Source: Prochlorococcaceae cyanobacterium jk18x22bins.40 (GTDB lineage Bacteria; Cyanobacteriota; Cyanobacteriia; PCC-6307; Cyanobiaceae). Taken from it: a stretch of DNA of 32,083 nucleotides. Below are positions 16,561-24,721 of the stretch, in pieces (position 1 is the stretch's first letter; every line of letters begins with the position of its first letter). Below the pieces are notes generated by a model that searched no databases, was not told the origin of the DNA, and worked only from the letters and a program-made list of their open reading frames with translations. Location of the stretch: positions 1-32,083 of the forward strand of contig JAJDVL010000009.1 in NCBI GenBank assembly GCA_022826155.1, written 5' to 3'. The position numbers and the translations under genes are program-made.

Positions 16561-17531
16561 GTCGTGTTGCTGAGTCTTTGTATTGGATGTTTCGCAACAT
16601 TGAGCGGATCGAGAATCTATCACGCTTTTTGGAGGTGAGCAGTGCCATGGATCTGGACTCTGGCATGGCCATTGAACCATGGACACCCCTCATCGATGCC
16701 TGTGGTGACAGGGAGTTATTTCAAGCGGTCAAATGTAGCTTTAGTGCAGAAGAAATTGTGGATTTCCTGGTGCAAAGCAAAAATAATCCCAGCTCAATTC
16801 GCAATTGTCTCAATTTGGCGCGAGAAAATGCCCGACAGATTCGTGAGGTGCTCAGCAACGAAATGTGGGAGCACCTTAACGCCATGTATTGGCGACTCAA
16901 GGATGAGCGACCCATTGCAGGTTTGCCCAATCAGGAGTGGCTGCTCAGGCTTCGTCAGGACTGCCAGTTGTTTTATGGAATTGCCGATGTTTGCTTCAGC
17001 CGCGGTCTGGGATGGCAATTCTGTCAACTGGGGCGTCTGGTGGAACGGGCTGACAAAACAGCCCGTATCCTGGACGTGAAGTATTTCCTCCTGCTGCCTC
17101 ATGGGGAAGCTGTTGGCGGTGTCGTTGACCAACTGCAGTGGATTGCTGTGCTGAAAACCGCTGGCGGCTACCAGATGTTCCGCCAGTCCCGCCAGTTGTC
17201 CATCACCCCGAAAGGCGTGGCTCAATTTCTTCTTCTCGATCAAAATTTTCCACGCTCTGTGCGATTCTGCCTGGATGGTATCTACAGATCCCTAAGCAAG
17301 ATTGATCCGCTACAGGCCTGTAGTGAGAGTCCCCTGGGCCGTCATGTGGGCATGATGCAAGCCCGCTGGACTTATACAGATATTGCGGAAATTATTAAAT
17401 ATGGATTGCATGAAAGCATTGATCGCCTACAACAGGATCTGAACGACCTCCACAACCAGTTGGAACAGGTCTACTTTCAGGCTCCCCAGTCGCTTCCCCC
17501 TTCCCACTCTTCCACCCAGAGAACTCCATGA
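16554..17531 (+). CDS. Alpha-E domain protein
   Basis: 325 residues from ATG 16554, overlapping the previous gene by seven bases. The start MLGRVAESLYWMFRNIERIE is the diagnostic opening of the alpha-E family, which is all helical and named for a conserved glutamate. Later segments include YWRLKDERPIAG, GRLVERADKTARILDVKYF and a C-terminal helical stretch (LQQDLNDLHNQLEQVYFQ). No known catalytic motif is present. The family nearly always neighbours circularly permuted ATP-grasp and transglutaminase-like genes and is thought to act with them in making or modifying peptides. Low-GC codons are noticeable. Its TGA overlaps the next ATG. Confidence 0.92.
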   Translation: MLGRVAESLYWMFRNIERIENLSRFLEVSSAMDLDSGMAIEPWTPLIDACGDRELFQAVKCSFSAEEIVDFLVQSKNNPSSIRNCLNLARENARQIREVLSNEMWEHLNAMYWRLKDERPIAGLPNQEWLLRLRQDCQLFYGIADVCFSRGLGWQFCQLGRLVERADKTARILDVKYFLLLPHGEAVGGVVDQLQWIAVLKTAGGYQMFRQSRQLSITPKGVAQFLLLDQNFPRSVRFCLDGIYRSLSKIDPLQACSESPLGRHVGMMQARWTYTDIAEIIKYGLHESIDRLQQDLNDLHNQLEQVYFQAPQSLPPSHSSTQRTP

Positions 17532-18418
17532 AAGCCACCATCACCCACAGCTTTCATTATACCTATAGCCGACCAGTCGAGCTGGGTTCTCATCGCTTTT
17601 GTCTCAGGCCCCGCAGCGACGGTCATCAGCGGCTGGAGTCTTTCAATCTGCGGATCAGTCCTCATCCCAGCAAACAGTTCACCTTGCTCTCCGCCAGCAA
17701 CGACGAGGTGATTCGTGCCTGGTTCAGTGGATGCACCGACCGCCTCACCATCGAAGCCACGTCCCAGGTGCTCACTTACCCCTCCCCCCCCATTGCGGAG
17801 TGCATTGCACCCACGGACCAGCCCCTTCCCTGTGCCCTCAGTGATCGGGACCGCTCCCTGGAGGGCTACACCCTGGGCTGGTTGGCCAATGGACAACACG
17901 ACTATGCTGCGGTGCAACTGGCCCAGGAGGCGCTGGCGATGAGCGATCACCAGCCCCTTGGTTTCCTGTTGCAACTGGTGGCTGTCATCAAAGAGCGGAT
18001 CAGTTACAGCCTCCGCCACACAGGCCCGGCCTGGCCGGCAGGCCGCACCATTCGTGAGGGCATTGGCTCCTGCCGAGATTTGGCCATGGTGTTCATTGAG
18101 TCCTGCCGTTGCATCGGGCTGCCGGCACGTTTTGTGAGTGGCTATCACCTGACCGAGCCGCCACCACACAGCTACGAACTGCACGCCTGGGCAGAAGTGT
18201 ACCTGCCTGGAGCGGGCTGGCGAGGGTTCGATCCCAGTGGCAACGGTGAAATCGACCAGCAGTACATCGCCATCTCCACCCCTTCCGATCCCATCAAGGC
18301 TGCCGCTGTACAGGGCACCTATGTCTGCTCCGCTGCGGTGACCTCCAACTTTCATTGGAGCATCACTGTTGACTCTTCGAATGACCTTCCGGAAGGCTCG
18401 TCCGGCCAGAACTCTTGA
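17528..18418 (+). CDS. Transglutaminase-like cysteine protease family protein
   Basis: 296 residues from ATG 17528, in a four-base ATGA overlap with the alpha-E gene. An N-terminal beta-rich domain (about 1-110, ITHSFHYTYSRPVELGSHRF) precedes the transglutaminase core. The catalytic triad is visible: Cys182 (GIGSCRDLAMVFIESCR), His219 (YELHAWAEVYLPG) and Asp235 (GWRGFDPSG). These bacterial members are thought to cleave or form isopeptide bonds in peptides made by the neighbouring ATP-grasp protein. The last 30 residues look poorly ordered. It ends the cassette; elsewhere an Anbu proteasome-like protease gene often follows, but here a convergent CYTH gene does. Confidence 0.93.
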   Translation: MKATITHSFHYTYSRPVELGSHRFCLRPRSDGHQRLESFNLRISPHPSKQFTLLSASNDEVIRAWFSGCTDRLTIEATSQVLTYPSPPIAECIAPTDQPLPCALSDRDRSLEGYTLGWLANGQHDYAAVQLAQEALAMSDHQPLGFLLQLVAVIKERISYSLRHTGPAWPAGRTIREGIGSCRDLAMVFIESCRCIGLPARFVSGYHLTEPPPHSYELHAWAEVYLPGAGWRGFDPSGNGEIDQQYIAISTPSDPIKAAAVQGTYVCSAAVTSNFHWSITVDSSNDLPEGSSGQNS

Positions 18419-18426
18419 GGGAGGCC

Positions 18427-18945
18427 CTACCGCCAGAGCGCCTGTTTCTCCTGCTCCAACCATTGGCTCCAAGGGTGGCGGGCCAAGGCTGCGTTGCTGA
18501 GCCGCCCGTTTCCCGTCACCTCCGGGCCAATCCAGGGGGGTAGACAAAGATCGGCATCAGGTCGCTCCAACTCCACCTCCGCCAGCACCAGCCCGTGATT
18601 GGCGTCAGCAAAGCAATCCACCACCCATTCCCCACCAGTCAGCTTGAGCATGTGGCGCTCCTTGCTGATCCGGTGAAGGCAGTGTTCCAGCAGGCACTTG
18701 GCGTCCCCAAGAGGAATGGCGTACTCAAACTCCCAGCGCCGAATCGGCGCGGTGACAGTTGCTGCCCCAACTGCAACGGGCGCCTTCAGGGTAAGCCAGC
18801 CTCTGTCATGGTTATGGCGCACACGGGTGGTCACCCCATGGGAGCTGATGTTGATGTAGCCCTGGCTCAGGTGGGCACTGGTGCGCACCTGGTCCTGCCA
18901 GCCTGTTGTGCGCACCAGGAAACGCCGCTCAATTTCCAGACCCAT
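18427..18945 (-). CDS. CYTH domain protein
   Basis: About 172 residues from ATG 18945 (MGLEIERRFLV); ATG 18951 two codons upstream is equally possible. The CYTH family uses a tunnel of acidic and basic residues to bind metal and triphosphates. The signature EIERRFLV is at the N-terminus, followed by QGYINI, TTRVRHNHDRGWLTLKAP, RWEFEYAIP, VVDCFADANHGLVLAEVELE and the C-terminal NAALARHPW. This arrangement is that of the bacterial tripolyphosphatase/adenylate-cyclase-like CYTH proteins; triphosphatase activity is likely but not shown. Its start lies close to the stop of the prohibitin-type gene, so it is likely downstream in the same unit. It converges with the transglutaminase-like gene. Confidence 0.88.
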   Translation of the reverse strand: MGLEIERRFLVRTTGWQDQVRTSAHLSQGYINISSHGVTTRVRHNHDRGWLTLKAPVAVGAATVTAPIRRWEFEYAIPLGDAKCLLEHCLHRISKERHMLKLTGGEWVVDCFADANHGLVLAEVELERPDADLCLPPWIGPEVTGNGRLSNAALARHPWSQWLEQEKQALWR

Positions 18946-18961
18946 GGCCATGGAGAGGCGA

Positions 18962-19801
18962 TCACACCGGCTCCCCGGAGCGACCCACAAGCCCGCCGGG
19001 GCGCCGCTTCCCTTGCACAATCACCGGCGGCGCCTGGCCGCTTCCAGGGAGACCTGGCACCACGGTGGTTGTGCCGTCCCACTTGTCGAGGAAGAGCTTG
19101 TAGAGCACCTGGTCGTTGAGACTCTGGTTGAGGGTCTCGTAGCGCTTGGCTTCCTGCTCGGCAATGCGCACTTCCGTGCGGGCCTTCAGCAGGCGCTGGT
19201 CCGCAATTTGCTTCTGCTCAATGGCTGCCCGGTACTCCTCGGCAATGCGCAGCCCGGTCAGGTCCAGCCCTTGAACATCCACGTAACCAAACTTGCTGAG
19301 CTCTTCCGACACCTTCTCCTGCACAATCTCGGAAATACTGTTCCACTCCGAGGCAATGGTTACCAGCTCGTATTGGGAGAAGACCGATTTAAGGGCCTTC
19401 AGCAGAGACGGCTGGACGATGCGGCCGTAGACTTGCTGGTTGGCGGTGGCAATGGAGCGGAAGATGCGGCCAGCTTGATTGGAACGGATTGCATACTTGA
19501 TGGTGGCCGTGGCCTCAATGACCTGCAGGTCCTTGGTGAGGGAGGAGAATTCTTCAGGTCGCACCTGGGTCTTGATGTCAAACATGGCAATGTTCTGGAT
19601 CAGGGGAACCTTGAAGTTGGGACCTGCAGACCGTGGTTCACCTGTCACCTTCCCCAGGGTGGTGACCACCGCAACGTTACCTGCGGGCACAATGAACAGC
19701 ACTTGGCTCAGGAGGATCAGAGCAACGGCAACCGCAAACCCCAGCAGGGGCAAAAAGGCGTTGCCGTTATCGTTGTTGATGGGACGGATGGGCGTCTGCA
19801 T
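18962..19801 (-). CDS. Prohibitin-type SPFH membrane protein
   Basis: 279 residues from ATG 19801 (MQTPIRPINNDNGNAF). The frame continues upstream to 20092, but that part lies antisense to a small gene. An N-terminal membrane helix (about 16-38, LPLLGFAVAVALILLSQVLF) anchors an SPFH/band-7 domain: IVPAGNVAVVTTLGKV, GPNFKVPLIQNIAMFDIKTQ, LQVIEATATIKYAI. The C-terminal coiled coil (EEYRAAIEQKQIADQRLLKARTE region) suits ring assembly. This organisation matches cyanobacterial prohibitin homologues such as slr1106, which form large membrane complexes and may scaffold or modulate FtsH proteases. The CYTH gene starts just downstream. Confidence 0.92.
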   Translation of the reverse strand: MQTPIRPINNDNGNAFLPLLGFAVAVALILLSQVLFIVPAGNVAVVTTLGKVTGEPRSAGPNFKVPLIQNIAMFDIKTQVRPEEFSSLTKDLQVIEATATIKYAIRSNQAGRIFRSIATANQQVYGRIVQPSLLKALKSVFSQYELVTIASEWNSISEIVQEKVSEELSKFGYVDVQGLDLTGLRIAEEYRAAIEQKQIADQRLLKARTEVRIAEQEAKRYETLNQSLNDQVLYKLFLDKWDGTTTVVPGLPGSGQAPPVIVQGKRRPGGLVGRSGEPV

Positions 19802-19940
19802 GGAGCCGGTTGATGACCCATCCAGTCTGCACCTCCAGGGTTCCAATGGGCGCCTGTGTGACCAGGCAATTTGCCCGACTTGCCAGTTTCTTCCCTGTTG
19901 CTTGAAAATTGCATCAAGCTGCTCTTCTCCTTGTCTCCCC

Positions 19941-20126
19941 ATGCCCTCCGATGATGCCAGGCAACCGCCGCAGCGGTACCACCAGAGAATACGGGTGGTG
20001 GCCACCCTTCTCTCGGGAGCCTTTGCCCTGCCGGTGCTGTTCATGTTTGGCGTAACCGTTCGTGAGCTCTCCAAGCCGCCGGAACCGTCCATTTATGCAG
20101 CGCCCCCCGCGCCGCCAGAGCCCTAG
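19941..20126 (+). CDS. Small single-helix membrane protein, hypothetical
   Basis: 61 residues from ATG 19941. A basic N-terminus (RQPPQRYHQRIR) precedes one hydrophobic helix (about 20-43, VVATLLSGAFALPVLFMFGV) and a proline-rich outer tail ending APPAPPEP. The positive residues before the helix predict N-in topology. It is divergent from the prohibitin-type gene and about 110 bases upstream of the Tic22-like gene. No family is recognised. The combination of charge, helix and tail argues against chance, but the call rests on composition. Confidence 0.5.
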   Translation: MPSDDARQPPQRYHQRIRVVATLLSGAFALPVLFMFGVTVRELSKPPEPSIYAAPPAPPEP

Positions 20127-20238
20127 CAAGTGGTCTCAACATGGGTCCCACGTCAGTCTTTCAGGGGGCTGTCCTGCCAGAGGGGCTCAGCGCTATGCTG
20201 TCACTCCATGCCCTTGGGCAGCACCTTTCCATTGTTCT

Positions 20239-21006
20239 GTGTGCAGTGTTTTTCTGCGGTCGCCCCGTGCTGTTGTCAAGCCTGCCCTTCCGGTGATCGG
20301 CGGGATTGTGGGATTGATGGTGCTTAGCCTCGGGGCGATGCCCGCCCTGGCCATTCCCGAAGCTGAAGCCATCAAAAAGCTTGAGGCGGTTGCCGTCTAC
20401 GTGGTGGTGAGCGCGGAAGGTCAGCCTGCCTTTGCCGTTGATCAGGAGTCACCGGATCAGTTAGTGCTCCCCATGTTCATGAAGGCCGAACGGGCCCAGC
20501 AAGCACAAGAGACGCTGGAAGCAGGCTCGAACACCGAAGGCAGCCGCGTGGTTTCCCTTCCTCTGAACATTGCCTTTGAGCGCAATGAAAAGCTGGGCCA
20601 GGAGATTCGGGCGCAGGATGAAAACGCATCCCTGGTCACGCCACTGGTGCCTGCCCAGGAGGACTGGCAAAAAGCCGAAGAGATCTTGCTGGCGCAAGGG
20701 ATTGCCCAGGACGAGATTGCCCGGAACCTCAGAGTTCCTGTCTTCTTCGCTGATCCTCACATCAGCATCACGCCACCGGGGGCGGACGAGGCCAAAATTG
20801 CCCTGTTCTTCAACTACAGCCAGCTTCAGCAAGCAAAACAGGCCGTGTCGGATTTTGAGGGTGAAGACAAGGTGATGGACTTGGGTTATGCCATTAATAG
20901 GGTGATTCAGGATGAAGAGGACAGGTACTTCTTCTTTCCTACGGAGGACGCCATCAGAGTCATCCAGGCTCAGCAAGAGGCCCAGGAACAGGAAGCCCAG
21001 GAATAG
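20239..21006 (+). CDS. tic22: Tic22-like exported protein
   Basis: About 255 residues from a GTG at 20239; ATG 20317 is a shorter alternative, and the open frame further upstream overlaps other sequence. An N-terminal hydrophobic segment (PALPVIGGIVGLMVLSLG) followed by AMPALA before IPEAEA is a signal peptide, so the mature protein is periplasmic. EAEAIKKLEAVAVYVVVS, VLPMFMKAERAQQAQETLE and later FFADPHISI and KIALFFNYSQLQQAKQAV fit the cyanobacterial Tic22 family, whose members act in the periplasm with Omp85 in outer-membrane biogenesis. The tail is glutamate/glutamine rich (QAQQEAQEQEAQE). It converges with the ilvB group. Confidence 0.85.
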   Translation: MCSVFLRSPRAVVKPALPVIGGIVGLMVLSLGAMPALAIPEAEAIKKLEAVAVYVVVSAEGQPAFAVDQESPDQLVLPMFMKAERAQQAQETLEAGSNTEGSRVVSLPLNIAFERNEKLGQEIRAQDENASLVTPLVPAQEDWQKAEEILLAQGIAQDEIARNLRVPVFFADPHISITPPGADEAKIALFFNYSQLQQAKQAVSDFEGEDKVMDLGYAINRVIQDEEDRYFFFPTEDAIRVIQAQQEAQEQEAQE

Positions 21007-21016
21007 GGCCAGTCAT

Positions 21017-21208
21017 TCAAGCATCCGGGGGCGGTTTCCGCAGGACCACCAACAGCCCTGCCGCCAGCAGCAGCAACCCCAGGCCAATGGCCAGGCCACG
21101 GCTACCCGTAGCTCCCTCCTGAGACCAGAAGATCCCCGTCGCCATAAACACACCACCTAGCAGCACCGCTGGCACCATCACCAGGCCACGGGCAACAGGA
21201 TTGCTCAT
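21017..21208 (-). CDS. Small two-helix membrane protein, hypothetical
   Basis: 63 residues from ATG 21208, starting seven bases after the ilvB stop on the same strand. Two hydrophobic stretches are clear: VARGLVMVPAVLLGGVFMAT (about 4-24) and AIGLGLLLLAAGLLVVL (about 40-56), separated by a polar loop WSQEGATGSR and ended by a basic RKPPPDA tail. The tail predicts a cytoplasmic C-terminus. No family is recognised. The close spacing suggests cotranscription with ilvB, but no functional link to branched-chain amino acid synthesis is evident. Confidence 0.6.
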   Translation of the reverse strand: MSNPVARGLVMVPAVLLGGVFMATGIFWSQEGATGSRGLAIGLGLLLLAAGLLVVLRKPPPDA

Positions 21209-21215
21209 CCGATTC

Positions 21216-23090
21216 TCAGAGCTTGGCGCCGCAGTTGGGGCAGAACAGATGGTCCACAGCCGTGATGAAGCCACACTTGTGGCAATCCCTGTTGCTGGCC
21301 ACGGCCAACTCCGGGTGGCTGGGCAGGCCCACCATCTGGGCATTGCTCTTGCCCGGTGGCACCATGGGGTAGCAGTTTTCACCGCGGCGCACCCGCACGT
21401 CCACCAGCACCGGGCCATTGTGGTCCAAGGCAGCTTGCAAGCCGGAGTGCAAGTCCTCCCGCTCGCAAATACAGAGGCCCTTGATGCCGAACGCTTCCGC
21501 CAAAGCCACGAAATCCGGCATCCCGTTGTTCATGTTGGATGCGGAATAGCGCTCCTGGTAGAAGCTTTCCTGCCACTGGCGCACCATCCCCTGCCACTGG
21601 TTGTTGATGATGATGACCTTGGCTGGCAAGCCGTACTGGGCCAAGGTGCCCAGCTCCTGGATATTCATCAGGATGCTGGCGTCACCGGCAATGCAGATCA
21701 CCTGCTGATCCGGCAGGGCGGTCAACACCCCCATGGCGGCAGGCACCCCAAAGCCCATGGTGCCCAAACCCGAACTGCTGATCCACTGGCGTGGCCCGTT
21801 GCGCAGGTATTGGGCGGCCCACATCTGGTGTTGACCCACGTCCGTGGTGACAAAGCTGTCGGGCGACAAATCCCGCACGGCGATGAGCACCTCCTGGGGA
21901 TAGATGTCCCCGGAGGCCGGCGGGGTCATGAGAGGATAGCGCTGTTTCCAGTCCGCGATGCGTTGCAACCAGGTGGCCGCCGTGGTGAGGGGAGGTTCAT
22001 TGGGTTGGCAACAGTCCAGAAGCCGTCCCAGGCTGGTTTTGAGATCCCCCACCACCGCCACTTCCGGTCGGCGGTTTTTGGCGATTTCCGCAGGGTCGAT
22101 CTCGAAGTGAATCACTTGCGCACGGGGAGCAAAGGTGTCCAGCTTCCCGGTCACCCGATCGTCAAAGCGGGCGCCACAGGCAATGAGCAGGTCGCATTCG
22201 GTGACGGCGAAATTGGCATAGGCCGTGCCGTGCATCCCCAACATGCCCACGGACAGTTCGTCGTTCTCGTCAAATGCCCCTTTGCCCATCAAGGTGGTGG
22301 TGACCGGGATGCGGAAACGCTTGGCCAGGACCGCCAACAGACCTTGGGCCTCTGCGGAAATCGCCCCGCCACCCACGTAGAGCAGGGGCCGCTGGGATCC
22401 ACGGATCATCTCCAACGCCTGGTGGATAACCCCGTCGGGTGCCGTGGGGGGCGGTGTAAATCCCCTGGGCACGAAGCTGCCGGGGGGCACCGGGGTGTAA
22501 GGAAACAATTCCTGCCCCACGTCCTTGGGCACGTCAATGAGCACCGGACCAGGGCGGCCATGGGCGGCAATGTAAAAGGCCTGGGCCACAATGCGGCCCA
22601 TGTCCCGGGGATCCCTCACTACCCAGGAGTGTTTCACGATGGGGAGGGTGATGCCAAAGATGTCGGTTTCCTGGAAAGCGTCGGTGCCAATGGCGGATCG
22701 CGGCACCTGACCCGTAATGACCAGCAAGGGCACGGAGTCCATCTGGGCCGTAGCAATGCCGGTCACCAGGTTGGTGGCGCCGGGGCCGGACGTGGCAAAA
22801 CAGACGCCCACACGACCCGTCGCTCTGGCGTAGCCATCGGCGGCGTGGGCGGCCCCCTGCTCATGGCGCACCAGGATGTGCTGGAGCCAGCCGCGACTTT
22901 CCGCCTGATGGAGTTCGTCGTAAATGGGCAGAATGGCGCCCCCGGGGTAGCCGAAGACGTGCTGGACCCCATGGCGGTGGAGCGCGTCCATGAGGGCAAA
23001 TCCCCCGGAAACATGCCGGGTCTCCGTCAGGGGATGGGGGGTGGTGAAGTCAGTGCGGACAGGAGTGACAGTCACGGGCGCCGGGGTCAA
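21216..23090 (-). CDS. ilvB: Acetolactate synthase large subunit with zinc-ribbon tail
   Basis: 624 residues from TTG 23090; GTG 23075 is an alternative and no ATG precedes the conserved start. It catalyses the first common step of valine, leucine and isoleucine synthesis with ThDP, Mg2+ and FAD. Seen motifs are [16 protein letters not shown], the ThDP-activating glutamate in [29 protein letters not shown], and [19 protein letters not shown] leading to [10 protein letters not shown], the ThDP-binding GDG/NN motif. After the usual end the protein continues into C603-x2-C606 and C617-x2-C620 (DCHKCG...FCPNCGAKL), a rubredoxin-like zinc ribbon not part of the core enzyme. hemH lies about 95 bases upstream. 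Confidence 0.95.
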   Translation of the reverse strand: MTPAPVTVTPVRTDFTTPHPLTETRHVSGGFALMDALHRHGVQHVFGYPGGAILPIYDELHQAESRGWLQHILVRHEQGAAHAADGYARATGRVGVCFATSGPGATNLVTGIATAQMDSVPLLVITGQVPRSAIGTDAFQETDIFGITLPIVKHSWVVRDPRDMGRIVAQAFYIAAHGRPGPVLIDVPKDVGQELFPYTPVPPGSFVPRGFTPPPTAPDGVIHQALEMIRGSQRPLLYVGGGAISAEAQGLLAVLAKRFRIPVTTTLMGKGAFDENDELSVGMLGMHGTAYANFAVTECDLLIACGARFDDRVTGKLDTFAPRAQVIHFEIDPAEIAKNRRPEVAVVGDLKTSLGRLLDCCQPNEPPLTTAATWLQRIADWKQRYPLMTPPASGDIYPQEVLIAVRDLSPDSFVTTDVGQHQMWAAQYLRNGPRQWISSSGLGTMGFGVPAAMGVLTALPDQQVICIAGDASILMNIQELGTLAQYGLPAKVIIINNQWQGMVRQWQESFYQERYSASNMNNGMPDFVALAEAFGIKGLCICEREDLHSGLQAALDHNGPVLVDVRVRRGENCYPMVPPGKSNAQMVGLPSHPELAVASNRDCHKCGFITAVDHLFCPNCGAKL

Positions 23091-23186
23091 AACTGCCTTG
23101 AGGATGACGTTCAGGATATGACCAAATTCCTTGAGTGATTGGTCTTTGACGGTAAGAATTTGCGAACGATTCCGGCTTTACGGCGT

Positions 23187-24350
23187 TTACAGCAGTCCCA
23201 GCGCATGGAGGGGACCATGGCCGCTGAGTACCTCCAGCAGGACAGCCAAAAAGCCCACCATGGCCAGGCGGCCGTTCCACACCTCCGAACTGTTGTTCCA
23301 GCCCCACTCCCATTTCTCCTGGGGGTAAAGCTTGGTCTTTTGGGGCAGTTGGGTGAAGGTGGCCAGGTCCACAGGCTTCTCGGCCATGCTGGTCTCCACA
23401 AGGTCCGCCAGAGCCTGGATGAAGGTGGGATGGGTGCCCAAGGCCGGAACCCGGAGAAAGTTCTCGATACCTGCCTCCGTGGCAATGTGCCGGTACTCGA
23501 TATCAATCTCCTCCAGGGTTTCAATGTGTTCACTGACAAAACTGATGGGCACCACCACCAGTTCCTTCACGCCGGCCTCCCCCAACCCATGCAATGCATC
23601 TTCCGTGTAGGGCTGTAGCCACTCCACCGGACCCACACGGCTTTGGTAGGCCAGGGTGTAGGCGTTCTCCCGCTGCATGGTGTCCATGATCAGGCTGGCG
23701 CAGCGTTCAATCTGCTCCTGGTAGGGGTCTCCGGCCTCCTCCACGTAGCTCTTGGGCACCCCATGGGCACTGAAAAACACGTGGGCCTTGTCCGGCGCGT
23801 TGGCCTGATCAAGGGTGGCGCTGATGAGCTCTGCCATGGCTTGCAGATAGCGGGGATGCTCATACCAGGAGCCAATGGTGCGCAGCGGCAGGCGGGCAAA
23901 GACAGGATCGTCCTGGCGGAGCCGATCCAGCAGGCGGAAGCTGGAGCCACTGGTGCTGATGGAAAACTGGGGATAGAGGGGCAACACCACCACCTCGTCC
24001 ATCTCGTCCGCCTTGATGTCGCCCACGGCGGATTCCGTGAACGGATGCCAGTAGCGCATGGCCACGTAGGTGGTGGCTTCGATCCCACGCTGGCGCAACT
24101 CGCTCTGCAGCACCTTGGCCTGCTGGTCCGTGATGCGCCGCAGGGGAGAACCGCCACCGATGGAGCGGTAGGCCTTCTGGGAACGCCCGGCCCGCAAGCT
24201 GCTGATGAGCCATGCCAAGGGCTTCTGCAACTGGGGAAGGGGCAGACGGATGATTTCCGGATCCGCGAAGAGGTTGTAGAGGAACGGCCCCACGTCCTGG
24301 ATCCGCTCGGGACCGCCAAGGTTGAGCAGTAGAACGCCAATACGGGCCAT
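23187..24350 (-). CDS. hemH: Ferrochelatase with C-terminal CAB helix
   Basis: 387 residues from ATG 24350 ([15 protein letters not shown]); the frame extends five codons upstream to a TTG. It inserts Fe2+ into protoporphyrin IX, the last step of haem synthesis. Family landmarks are [26 protein letters not shown] with the substrate-site residues, [34 protein letters not shown] with the catalytic histidine, and [17 protein letters not shown]. The last 40 residues, [20 protein letters not shown] then a hydrophobic run, form a chlorophyll a/b-binding helix with the ExxNGR motif. This CAB extension is typical of cyanobacterial and plastid ferrochelatase II. The promoter presumably lies in the 356-base gap upstream. 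Confidence 0.97.
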   Translation of the reverse strand: MARIGVLLLNLGGPERIQDVGPFLYNLFADPEIIRLPLPQLQKPLAWLISSLRAGRSQKAYRSIGGGSPLRRITDQQAKVLQSELRQRGIEATTYVAMRYWHPFTESAVGDIKADEMDEVVVLPLYPQFSISTSGSSFRLLDRLRQDDPVFARLPLRTIGSWYEHPRYLQAMAELISATLDQANAPDKAHVFFSAHGVPKSYVEEAGDPYQEQIERCASLIMDTMQRENAYTLAYQSRVGPVEWLQPYTEDALHGLGEAGVKELVVVPISFVSEHIETLEEIDIEYRHIATEAGIENFLRVPALGTHPTFIQALADLVETSMAEKPVDLATFTQLPQKTKLYPQEKWEWGWNNSSEVWNGRLAMVGFLAVLLEVLSGHGPLHALGLL

Positions 24351-24365
24351 GTCCCCGGCGGGCAA

Positions 24366-24721
24366 GTGGTGGTTCAGTGGACCCTAGCCTTTTCCGGGTG
24401 CCCATAGGGAACCTTGCTGAACTGTCATCACCGCGGAAACACCATCGACCAGACAGTGACTAGACTGGCTAAGACCCGTTGCTGTAGCAGGTGTCCTGGC
24501 GTCGCTGCTGGCAGCCTTCCATGGTGTCCGGCAAAAGGTATGGCGTGCGGCAAGAGATCAGGATAACGGAAGCCAGCCTCAGAAGCGACTTCAATTTTGC
24601 CAGCGGCGCCATCCGGGGTGGGGACAATCTGAATGGTTGGGGCGCTTCTCTTCGCTCTGGGGCTGCCGTTGCAAGTGGACTCCCTGGGGCCAGGGGGACC
24701 AATGAACGCCATACAGCCCCA
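24366..24721. other. Non-coding or unassigned gap between hemH and the methyltransferase
   Basis: The stretch is open in several frames on both strands, but no frame has recognisable protein features. A short plus-strand ORF starting near 24633 begins hydrophobically (MVGALLFALGLPLQV) yet runs antisense into the methyltransferase. I see no RNA gene or clear repeat. It must hold the hemH promoter and the methyltransferase 3' end. Confidence 0.4.

Noticed and set aside
18952..19020. Extension of the CYTH frame upstream of its ATG
   Set aside because: It overlaps the end of the prohibitin-type gene and the conserved EIERRFLV begins just after the later ATG.
21201..23138. 645-codon plus-strand frame over ilvB
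   Set aside because: Antisense to an intact acetolactate synthase; composition is histidine and glycine rich with no motifs.
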